This document shows, one piece after another, positions 31,396-39,392 of a stretch of 64,000 nt of DNA. The translations under genes were made by a program, and so were the position numbers. The first letter of the stretch is position 1. Every line of letters begins with the position of its first letter. Location of the stretch: positions 496,001-560,000 of the forward strand of contig NZ_JANUDX010000001.1 of assembly GCF_024810105.1 (NCBI RefSeq), read 5' to 3'. The stretch is from Stenotrophomonas sp. BIGb0135 (GTDB lineage Bacteria > Pseudomonadota > Gammaproteobacteria > Xanthomonadales > Xanthomonadaceae). The notes beneath the pieces are model-generated. The model was not told the origin of the DNA. It worked only from the letters and a program-made list of their open reading frames with translations, and ran no database searches.

Positions 31396-31545
31396 GCGGA
31401 ATTCCAGCTCAAAAGGGGGCCGATGGTACCTGAACCCAAAAAGCAGTGTTACCCGCCATTGGTCAGCCCCTTTCGCCCCTCTTTACACGTTCTTCACACC
31501 ATCGCCCCTACGGTTCGGCCCCTTATAGGGGAGTGCATTACCGTC

Positions 31546-32703
31546 GTGGCCGAGGTCGTATCCAGCGTGGCGCCGCTTGTCGATGAAAGCCGGCAGTTGA
31601 AGCTGTTGATGGACCATGTCTCCGACCATGCGATCTACCTGCTCGACCCGGACGGCCGCATCTGCAGCTGGAACCGCGGCGGCGAGCGGGTCAACGGCTA
31701 CACGGCCGAGGAAGTCATCGGCCAGCACGTCTCGATCTTCTACAGCCCCGAAGAACAGCGCCAGGGCCTGCCGCAGCAGACCCTGGACCGCGCGCGCGAC
31801 CAGGGCCGGCTGGTCGGCGAAGGCTGGCGCGTGCGCCGCAACGGCGAGCGCTTCCGGGCCAGCGTGGTGATCGAGGCGGTACGCGAACACGGCGCGCTGC
31901 TCGGTTTCGTCAAGGTCACCCAGGACATCACCGAACGCTACCAGGCCCAATGCCTGCTGCAGGACGCCCAGCGTGCGCGCCAGCACCTGCAGCGTTTCGA
32001 GGGCGTGGGCCGGCTGACCCGGGGCCTGGCGCATGAATTCAACAACCTGCTTACCACCGTGGGCAATGCCCTGGACCTGATCGCCCTGCGCCCGGGCGCC
32101 GATGCGCGCACGCTGGACCTGATCGAGCTGGCGCAGGCCGCCGCCGACCGCGGCTCGTTGCTCACCCGCCAGCTGTTGGCCTTCTCCGCCGACCAGACCC
32201 TGGTGCGCGAGCCGGTCAGCGTGCCGCAGCTGCTGGACGAAGCGCTGCCCTCGCTGCAGCGGGTCTGCCCGCAGACTGTGCGGATGCGGGTGGAACTGCC
32301 GCCGGAGCTACCGCCGATCGCCACCGATGGCGTACAGTTGCACAGCGCCGTGCTCAACCTGGTGCTCAACAGCTGCGAGGCGATGCCGCAAGGCGGCACG
32401 GTGACCATCACCGCCTGTCTCGAACAGCGCCTCGCCCCGGACGCGGCCCAGCCCACCCTCCGTCGCTATGTCGCCATCACGGTGACCGACGAAGGCGCCG
32501 GCATGCCGCCGGACGTTGCCGAGCGTGCCAGCGAGCCCTTTTTCACCACCAAGGAAATCGGCAAGGGCAGCGGTCTGGGCCTGAGCCAGGTGTTCGGCTT
32601 CGTCTCGCAGTGCGATGGCTTTGTCGATGTACAGACCGCGCCGGGGCGCGGCACCACTGTCCGTTTGTTGTTACCCGCCATAGAGGAAGTCGAACATGCC
32701 TGA
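31546..32703 (+). CDS. PAS-domain sensor histidine kinase
   Basis: About 385 residues. One PAS domain ('MDHVSDHAIYLLDPDGRICS', then 'VTQDITERYQ') precedes a phosphoacceptor box 'GLAHEFNNLLTTVGNALDLI' of the kind found in ligand-sensing hybrid kinases, and an ATPase domain ('KGSGLGLSQVFGFVSQ'). Soluble. The start is not certain: the frame is open from 31423, and GTG at 31546 is chosen because the conserved part follows and AGGGGAG lies about 12 nt upstream. Overlaps the next gene by 8 nt. Confidence 0.88.
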   Translation: MAEVVSSVAPLVDESRQLKLLMDHVSDHAIYLLDPDGRICSWNRGGERVNGYTAEEVIGQHVSIFYSPEEQRQGLPQQTLDRARDQGRLVGEGWRVRRNGERFRASVVIEAVREHGALLGFVKVTQDITERYQAQCLLQDAQRARQHLQRFEGVGRLTRGLAHEFNNLLTTVGNALDLIALRPGADARTLDLIELAQAAADRGSLLTRQLLAFSADQTLVREPVSVPQLLDEALPSLQRVCPQTVRMRVELPPELPPIATDGVQLHSAVLNLVLNSCEAMPQGGTVTITACLEQRLAPDAAQPTLRRYVAITVTDEGAGMPPDVAERASEPFFTTKEIGKGSGLGLSQVFGFVSQCDGFVDVQTAPGRGTTVRLLLPAIEEVEHA

Positions 32704-33064
32704 GCCCCTCCGCGTATTGATGGTCGAAGACCAGCAGGATCTGCGTGAACTCATTGGCCAGGCGCTGCAGGATTTCGGTATCGAGATCCATACCGCCGAT
32801 GACGGCCCGACCGCGGTGCAGCTGCTGCGCGAACCGGGTGGCTTCGACGTGGTGTTCAGCGATATCAGCATGCCCAACGGGATGAGCGGGGTGGAACTCA
32901 GCGCCCACGTCGCCGAAGCCCTGCCGCAGGCACGGATGATCCTGGCGTCCGGCTACGCGCGCTCGCAGCTGCCGCCGCTGCCGGCGCACGTGGAGTTCCT
33001 GCCCAAGCCGTATCGGCTGCGCCAGCTGGTGGCGCTGCTGCAGGCCCCGGCCCCGGCGCTCTGA
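32696..33064 (+). CDS. Single-domain response regulator
   Basis: 122-residue receiver with D56 as phosphoacceptor ('VVFSDISMPNGMSG'), acidic pair 'MVEDQQD', and the conserved lysine in 'FLPKPYRL'. It overlaps the PAS kinase gene, so the two form a cognate pair with no DNA-binding output; signal probably flows to the divergent hybrid-kinase operon or to another partner. Confidence 0.9.
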   Translation: MPEPLRVLMVEDQQDLRELIGQALQDFGIEIHTADDGPTAVQLLREPGGFDVVFSDISMPNGMSGVELSAHVAEALPQARMILASGYARSQLPPLPAHVEFLPKPYRLRQLVALLQAPAPAL

Positions 33065-33067
33065 CCC

Positions 33068-33307
33068 ATGCACGGGCTGTCCCCGCTTCCGGTCATCGCC
33101 ACCGGTCAGTACCGGCATTTCAAGGGCGGCAACTATGAAGTGCTCGGGGTCGTCCGACACAGCGAGACCCTCGAGCCGCTGGTGCTCTATCGCCCCTTGG
33201 ACAGCGACGTCGGCGTGTGGGTGCGCCCCTACGCCATGTTCTGTGAGCAGGTGAACGTGGACGGTGTGATGCGCCCGCGATTTGCGCGGGTTGACGGTAG
33301 CCACTGA
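33068..33307 (+). CDS. DUF1653 protein
   Basis: 79 residues with 'GQYRHFKGGNYEVLGVVRHS' and 'PLVLYRPLDSDVGVWVRPYAMF', the whole DUF1653 fold. Biochemical role unknown. It follows the receiver gene by 3 nt and is probably co-transcribed with the two-component pair. Confidence 0.85.
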   Translation: MHGLSPLPVIATGQYRHFKGGNYEVLGVVRHSETLEPLVLYRPLDSDVGVWVRPYAMFCEQVNVDGVMRPRFARVDGSH

Positions 33308-33374
33308 CCTCGATCATCGCTACCCTGCCGGGCACCGCGGGCGAGTGCCCGCATCGACTGCAGGACGCAACGTG

Positions 33375-33590
33375 ATGACGATGGTGAGTGTGGTGTGGGC
33401 CGTGCTGGCAGCCGTGATCGGCCTGGTGTGGCTGGTTGTCCCGTTCGTGATCTTTGGCATCAAGGACCTGCTGCGCGACCTCCTCGCCGAGCAGAAAAAG
33501 ACCAACGAACTGCTTGCGCACGGGCCGCGCCCGGCGTTGCCCGACACGCCTGCCCCGCCACCGGTGCTGATGGCTCGCCGCTATCCCTGA
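33375..33590 (+). CDS. Small single-pass membrane protein
   Basis: 71 residues beginning 'MTMVSVVWAVLAAVIGLVWL', one long membrane helix followed by an amphipathic 'IKDLLRDLLAEQKKTNELLA' segment and a proline-rich tail. A GTG one codon upstream is an alternative start. I do not recognise a family. Confidence 0.65.
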   Translation: MTMVSVVWAVLAAVIGLVWLVVPFVIFGIKDLLRDLLAEQKKTNELLAHGPRPALPDTPAPPPVLMARRYP

Positions 33591-33600
33591 AGCGGGCGGC

Positions 33601-34588
33601 TCAACCGGGCAGGATGCTCAATGCACGAATCCGCTGCGCGGTCTGCTGCAGCGCCGATGACGGTGCCGCCTCGGCGGCGATGCGCGCGGCCTGTTCGGCC
33701 ACCGCATCGAGGGCGGCACGGATGGTCTGCGGCGACCGGTCTTCGCCGGGAGCCTGGCGTTCGTCCAGTTCCAGCTGCGCCCCCACCCAGGCGGCCAGCA
33801 CCTCGAAACAGCGCACGCCGACCGCATCCAGCTGCGACGGCTGCGGGTCCAGCGCGCACATCGTGCCAAACAGGCTGCCATCACGGCGGAACATCGGCAC
33901 CGAGGTAGCTTTCGAACCCGTACAGGGCCGGTGTCGGGTGGCTGGAGAACACCGGATGCAGGCTGGCCTGGTCGAACTGCACGGTCTGCTGGTGCTGGCG
34001 GATTTCGTCGCAGAGGGTGGTTTCCAGCACCAGGTCCTGGCACGGCGCCAGCCCGAACCCGAGCAGGTCGTGCACCGCACAGGCCGTCCAGCGCTCGGCA
34101 GTCACCCGCGCCACCGCCACCAACCCCATTCCTGTCATCCGGCTGGCCATGCCCAGCAATGCCGGGACCGCCGGCAATGCCAGCAACGCGGCGACATCGG
34201 CCAGCCGCGGGTCGCGCGATGCGTGCAGCGCAGCCTCCGGTCCGCCGGCCCATGCCTCATCGTCCGGGTTCTCCAGTGCCGCGATGCGCGACGCCAGGAC
34301 CTCGGCCGTGACCCGGTCGAACAGCGCGCGCACCGCTGCCGACAACTCGCGGGCGTTGCGGATGTCTCCCACGAAGTGAATGCCCTGCCCGACCAGGCGT
34401 AAGTGCTCCACTCCATGGTCAAGGCGTAGCGAGGGCCAGGCCAGCCGGTCCAACACCCGCATCCACGCCTCGGTCGGAACGGCGTCCAGCAATGCGCTCA
34501 CGATCACCCGCCCCGTTGCTGGCCCGTCCCGCAGGCCCGGCAGGTCGACGCCGATGACGCCGGGAAAACCGGTGCCTGTGTACATCAT
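33601..34588 (-). pseudogene. GAF-domain protein gene interrupted by a frameshift
   Basis: The first 235 codons (from 34588) end in 'ALYGFESYLGADVPP' and stop. In a shifted frame the same GAF domain continues as 'SVPMFRRDGSLFGTMCALDP' to 33601. The join near 33895-33905 fits loss of two bases (or gain of one) in what should read YLG-VPMFRRDG. The N-terminal ~100 residues are of unknown type. Full length would be about 328 residues. It could be a true pseudogene or a sequence error. Confidence 0.78.
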
Positions 34589-34802
34589 GGTCCTGGGTGG
34601 CGTGACGGCGTGGCGCGGCGGCGCGTGCCTGTCGCGTCATGCCGGATGGCGACCAATGTCGCACCAATGCGTGAGACAGCAGGTGATCGCGCGCCCACGC
34701 GGGCGCGGCGCACCACAGCGTCCTACGTCGTCAGCCGCTGGATACGCCGTTTTGCTGCGCCGCAACAGTACAATGCCCCGTTCCCTGATCCAACGTCGTC
34801 GC

Positions 34803-36020
34803 ATGAGCCCCTCCCACGCCCCCTTGGCTTCGCGCCTGTCTTCGCGCGAGCGCACCTTCATCCTGCTGGCCCTGTCGCTGGGCGGTTTTGCCATCGGCAC
34901 GAGCGAGTTCGCCAGCATGGGGCTGATGCTGGAAATCAGCCGCGGCCTGTCGATCAGCGAAACCCAGGTTGGCCACCTGATCAGCGCCTATGCGATCGGC
35001 GTGGTCGTCGGCGCACCGGTGCTGGCCTTCGCCGGCGCCGGATACGCGCGCCGCAGCCTGCTCCTGGCGCTGATGGGCTTCTACGCAGTGGGCAACCTGG
35101 CCAGTGCGCTGGCCCCCAACTACAGCACCATGCTGCTGGCCCGCTTCGTCGCCGGCCTGCCGCACGGCGCCTACTTTGGCGTGGCGATGCTGGTGGCCGC
35201 GGCGATCAGCCCGCCTGCGCAGCGTGGCGCGGCCATGTCCAAGGTCCTGCTCGGCCTGTCGGTGGCGATCCTGGTCGGCAACCCCCTCACCACGTGGCTG
35301 GGCCAGCAGCTCAGCTGGCGTACCGCGTTCGCCCTGGTCAGCGTGCTGGCCATCGCCACCGTGGCGATGATCGCCCGCTACCTGTTGCCGGATCCGGACG
35401 AGGTGCGCACCTCGCCGATGCGCGAACTGCGTGCCTTCAACCGCCCCCAGGTGTGGCTGGCGCTGGCGATCGGCTCGGTCGGCTTCGCCGGCATGTTCTG
35501 CGTGTTCACCTACCTGGCCCCGACCCTGGTCCAGGTGACCGGCCTCGCTGAATCCTGGATGCCACTGGCCGTGGGCATCTTCGGCATCGGCGCGATCATC
35601 GGCAACGTCGCCGGCGGTTGGCTGGTGGATCGCTTCCACTTCCGTGCCGCCGCCGTGGTGCTGGTGTGGTCCATCGTGGTGCTGCTGGCCTACCCGCTGG
35701 CGGCGCAGTCGGTGTGGAGCCTGTTCCCGATGATCATCGCCGTCGGCACCATGGGTGCGCTGGCGGCCGTGTTGCAGACCCGCCTGATGGACGTGGCCGG
35801 CGAAGCGCAGACCCTGGCGGCGGCGTCCAACCACGCTGCCTTCAACACCGCCAACGCGCTGGGGCCGTGGCTGGGCGGCATGGCGATCGGCGCCGGCTTC
35901 AGCCCGGCCACCACCGGTTACGTCGGTGCGGCCACCGCGCTGGGCGGCCTGCTGCTGTGGGGCGTGGCGGTGCTGGTGGGCCGGCAGGCGCGGACTCGAC
36001 CGGCCGCCTGCGAATCCTGA
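34803..36020 (+). CDS. MFS transporter of the AraJ/sugar-efflux type
   Basis: 405 residues with about 12 hydrophobic helices. 'GGFAIGTSEFASMGLMLEIS' and 'ARFVAGLPHGAYFGVAMLVA' are hallmarks of the AraJ/YdhP drug-H+ antiporter branch. It should export a small molecule using the proton gradient; the substrate is unknown. The ATG at 34773 is an alternative start adding ten residues. Confidence 0.9.
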   Translation: MSPSHAPLASRLSSRERTFILLALSLGGFAIGTSEFASMGLMLEISRGLSISETQVGHLISAYAIGVVVGAPVLAFAGAGYARRSLLLALMGFYAVGNLASALAPNYSTMLLARFVAGLPHGAYFGVAMLVAAAISPPAQRGAAMSKVLLGLSVAILVGNPLTTWLGQQLSWRTAFALVSVLAIATVAMIARYLLPDPDEVRTSPMRELRAFNRPQVWLALAIGSVGFAGMFCVFTYLAPTLVQVTGLAESWMPLAVGIFGIGAIIGNVAGGWLVDRFHFRAAAVVLVWSIVVLLAYPLAAQSVWSLFPMIIAVGTMGALAAVLQTRLMDVAGEAQTLAAASNHAAFNTANALGPWLGGMAIGAGFSPATTGYVGAATALGGLLLWGVAVLVGRQARTRPAACES

Positions 36021-36110
36021 GGCAGCCAACGCGTCGGGTTTTTCCTATCATGGCCGGCTGACCCACCATCGCGCTGCCCAGCAGCGTCGACCGCCGCCTG
36101 GAAACTCCCG

Positions 36111-38858
36111 ATGACGCACCACTGGACCCCTTCGCACTGGGGCCGCCGCTTCGCGCGTACGCCGTACTGGCAACTGCGACGGGTGGGGGCGCAGATCGAG
36201 CTGCACATCGACGATCGCGTGCTACCCGTGCCGATCACCGCCCCGCCGTCGCTGCAGGTGCGGCGCGGCCTGGTGTGGACCGGCCTGGTGCTGTTTCCCG
36301 GCCAACCCGATGCAGTGCGCCTGGACGGGCTGCCCAACCGGCAGGCCCGCAGCCTTCGCCAGGCGCTGGGGGAGCTCGAGCAGGCCCGGGCGCAGGATCA
36401 ACGCCTGCTCGATGCCGAGGCCGCGCTCCTGGCGATACGCGCCTGGCTGGCGCAGGCCGACGCCGCGCTCGACCAGGCCGACGCCGAAGGGCACTGGTTC
36501 ACCTCCGAGCAGCAACGCGCACTGTTGCAGCAGCGCCCGACGCTGCCACTGGACGAGGATGCGCTGTGGGCGGTGTTCGACGACCCGGACCTGCGTGCCC
36601 AGCTGCCGGGGAAGGCCTCGCGGATCGAAACCGAGCTGCTCCGCCATGCGCAGGACTGGACGGCCCTGTGGGACGCACGCAACGCCGCCCACCTGCAGCG
36701 CGAAATGCTGCACAGCCGCGACCTGCTCGACCGCGTCGAGCGGCAACCGCTCACCGACGAACAACGGCACGCGGTGCTCTGCTTCGACAACCGCGTGCAG
36801 GTCGTGGCCGCCGCCGGCTCGGGCAAGACGTCCACGATGGTGGCCAAGGCTGCCTATGCGATCGACCGCGGCCTGGTCGCGCCCGACCACATCGTCCTGC
36901 TCGCGTTCAACCGCGAGGCGGCCACCGAACTGCAACAGCGCACCGACGCAGCGCTGCAGCGGCTCGGCATGCAGGGCGTGCAGGTGCAGGCCAGGACCTT
37001 CCACGCGCTCGGCCGGCAGATCATCGGCAAGGCCACGGGGCGCCTGCCGGACGTGCCGGACTGGGCAGTCGATGCCAGCCTGGGCTTCCACAGGCTGGCC
37101 GAGCTGATCGACGTCCTCAAGGACCGCTCGCATGCCTTCCGCACCCAGTGGGACATGTTCCGGCTGGTGTTCGGGCGTGATCTGCCGACCGCGGGTGAGC
37201 CCACCCCGGCCGATGGCTGGGAAGCCGACGGCAGGCACTACGTGCACACGCTCAACGGCGAGCGGGTCCCCGACATCGACACCTGCGTGATCGCCGACTG
37301 GCTGTTCTACAGCGGCGTGGCGTACAGCTACGAGCGCCCGGAACATCTGGACCCGTCCACCGACACCTATAGCCAGCCGCCCGCGATGTTCCGCTACCCG
37401 GAGACCGGTCTGCAGCACGTGCACCTCGCCAGCGGCGAGGAGGAGCCCGCGTCGGGAGCCGGCCAGCCGCCACGGCACGCCGCCGGCCTGCTCCACACCT
37501 GCGCCCGGCAGCTGCGCAGCGGCGCCCTGTTCGACATCCTGGGCGAGGCGCTCTCGGCGCACGGCATCGTGCTGGACCCCAACCCGGACCGCGAACTGCC
37601 CGAAGGCGGTGCGCGGCCGATGCCCGATGCCGAACTGATCGCCCTGGTGCGCACCTTCATCAGCCACGCCAAGAGCAATGCGCTCTCTACCGAGGACATG
37701 GCCGCGCGCCTGCAGGCCCTGCCCGAGGATCGGTTCAAGCACCGCCATCGGTTGTTCCTGCAGCTGGCGGCGCCGATCCTGCAGGCTTGGGACGACGCGC
37801 TGGCGGCCGAGCGTGCGATCGATTTCGAGGACATGCTCAACCAGGCCGCCGAGCACGTCGAGCAGGGGCGCTACGTACCGCCCTACACGCTGGTCATGGC
37901 CGATGAATTCCAGGATGCCTCGCGGGCGCGGGCGCGCCTGTGCCGGGCCCTGGTCCAGGCCCAGGGTCGTTACCTGTTCGCGGTGGGCGATGACTGGCAG
38001 TCGATCAACCGCTTTGCCGGCGCCGATGTCTCGGTGATGACCGGCTTTGCCGACTACTTCGGCCACGGCCAGGTACTGAAGCTGGAGCAGACCTTCCGCT
38101 GCCCGCAGGCGCTGTGCGATGTTTCCAGCGCGTTCGTGTCGCGCAACCCCGCGCAGATCCGCAAGCGCGTGCAATCGCGCGCGCCGCAACAGGGCGCGGC
38201 ACTGCGCGCCTTCCAAGTGGGCTCGCGCGACCAGCTGCGCGATGCGGTGGCGCAGTATCTGACGCAGTTGCAGCAGCAGTTGGATAGCGGCGCAGCGGCA
38301 CCGGGGCGCGACGGCAGGCTGCGGGTGTTCGTGCTGGGCCGCTACAACGCCGACCGTGCCTACGTGCCCACCGACTGGAAGGCGCGGCATGGCCACTGCA
38401 TGGAGGTGACCTTCCTCACCGCACACCGCGCCAAGGGCGCCGAGGCCGACTACGTCATCCTGCCCGGCATGCTCGACCGCAGCTTCCCCAGTACGCGTGC
38501 CGATGACCCGGTGCTGTCACTGGCGATGCCGCATGGCGATGCCTATCCCCTCGGCGAAGAGCGTCGACTGTTCTATGTAGCGCTTACCCGCGCGCGGCGC
38601 TCGGTGGCCATGTTCAGCGTACGCGGACGGCGCTCGCCGTTCCTGGCCGAACTGGTCCAGGCCGGTGCGGTCACGATAACGTCGCTGGACGGGCACGCCG
38701 TCAGCGACACGCCCTGCCCCGCCTGCGGGGTCGGTGTGATCGTGCCCCGCACGGGCAGGTACGGGGCGTTCGAGTCCTGCTCGAGTTACCCGCGCTGCGA
38801 GTACAAGCCAGGGAAAGTGCCCCGGCTGATGCCTACACGCACCACGGCACGGGCTTGA
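36111..38858 (+). CDS. Helicase IV-like UvrD/REP helicase with a C-terminal zinc-ribbon
   Basis: 915 residues. The N-terminal domain resembles HelD helicase IV. Walker A is near residue 234 ('VAAAGSGKTSTMVAKAA'), the DEFQD motif II is in 'LVMADEFQDASRARA', 'GDDWQSINRFAGAD' is motif III, and 'VALTRARRSVAMFS' is motif VI. The last ~50 residues contain a four-cysteine topoisomerase-type zinc ribbon ('CPACGVG', 'CSSYPRCEY'). It is a 3'-5' SF1 helicase for DNA repair or recombination. The ribbon fused to a helicase IV body is notable. Confidence 0.9.
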   Translation: MTHHWTPSHWGRRFARTPYWQLRRVGAQIELHIDDRVLPVPITAPPSLQVRRGLVWTGLVLFPGQPDAVRLDGLPNRQARSLRQALGELEQARAQDQRLLDAEAALLAIRAWLAQADAALDQADAEGHWFTSEQQRALLQQRPTLPLDEDALWAVFDDPDLRAQLPGKASRIETELLRHAQDWTALWDARNAAHLQREMLHSRDLLDRVERQPLTDEQRHAVLCFDNRVQVVAAAGSGKTSTMVAKAAYAIDRGLVAPDHIVLLAFNREAATELQQRTDAALQRLGMQGVQVQARTFHALGRQIIGKATGRLPDVPDWAVDASLGFHRLAELIDVLKDRSHAFRTQWDMFRLVFGRDLPTAGEPTPADGWEADGRHYVHTLNGERVPDIDTCVIADWLFYSGVAYSYERPEHLDPSTDTYSQPPAMFRYPETGLQHVHLASGEEEPASGAGQPPRHAAGLLHTCARQLRSGALFDILGEALSAHGIVLDPNPDRELPEGGARPMPDAELIALVRTFISHAKSNALSTEDMAARLQALPEDRFKHRHRLFLQLAAPILQAWDDALAAERAIDFEDMLNQAAEHVEQGRYVPPYTLVMADEFQDASRARARLCRALVQAQGRYLFAVGDDWQSINRFAGADVSVMTGFADYFGHGQVLKLEQTFRCPQALCDVSSAFVSRNPAQIRKRVQSRAPQQGAALRAFQVGSRDQLRDAVAQYLTQLQQQLDSGAAAPGRDGRLRVFVLGRYNADRAYVPTDWKARHGHCMEVTFLTAHRAKGAEADYVILPGMLDRSFPSTRADDPVLSLAMPHGDAYPLGEERRLFYVALTRARRSVAMFSVRGRRSPFLAELVQAGAVTITSLDGHAVSDTPCPACGVGVIVPRTGRYGAFESCSSYPRCEYKPGKVPRLMPTRTTARA

Positions 38859-38865
38859 ATCCCCC

Positions 38866-39219
38866 TCAGTGCTGGAAGGGGGACGTCTCGGCTTGACCCG
38901 GACCCTTCCAGCGCCCGGAGGAGATCGCCTGAGGACAGGTCCTCAGGTACTCCTGGTAGGACTTGGTGTCATCCTGACTCCAATCCTTGCCCTTCGGATT
39001 CGGCGGCCGGCAGTACGGCATCATCATGAAGGCGCCGGTATAGGGCGGCATCGGAATCCAGCACGGCGTCGGGTTCATCTTCCTGTCCTGCCCCTTGGTG
39101 CAGAACAGGAAAGGATCGTTGTAACGATAGGTCAGTTTCCCGTAATAGCCCTGCTGCGCATCGAGCCTGAAGCTCAGCAGCACCAAGACGACCAGACCGA
39201 TCTTGAAGATAATCTTCAT
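38866..39219 (-). CDS. Small secreted protein at the end of the effector region
   Basis: 117 residues with AGAGGGAA 5-6 nt before the ATG at 39219. A Sec signal peptide ('IFKIGLVVLVLLSFRLDA') precedes a mature part starting QQGYYG, with four cysteines and many Tyr/Pro. There is no lipobox. I do not recognise a family. It lies downstream of the peptidoglycan-hydrolase effector in the same orientation, so an immunity role is possible but unsupported by motifs. Confidence 0.65.
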   Translation of the reverse strand: MKIIFKIGLVVLVLLSFRLDAQQGYYGKLTYRYNDPFLFCTKGQDRKMNPTPCWIPMPPYTGAFMMMPYCRPPNPKGKDWSQDDTKSYQEYLRTCPQAISSGRWKGPGQAETSPFQH

Positions 39220-39392
39220 GAAGTTCCCTCTCTACAGCGCGCCATTGCGCACTGGTCTCTAATTACGGCTGAACGCCTGGTTGGATGATAAAGCCAATTG
39301 CGTTACCACTGTCTACACACACACGCCGTTTCGGCCCCCACCGACGTACCGCACCCCTGCCGAACCCGCGCCCGGCAGGGGTGATGACTGGC

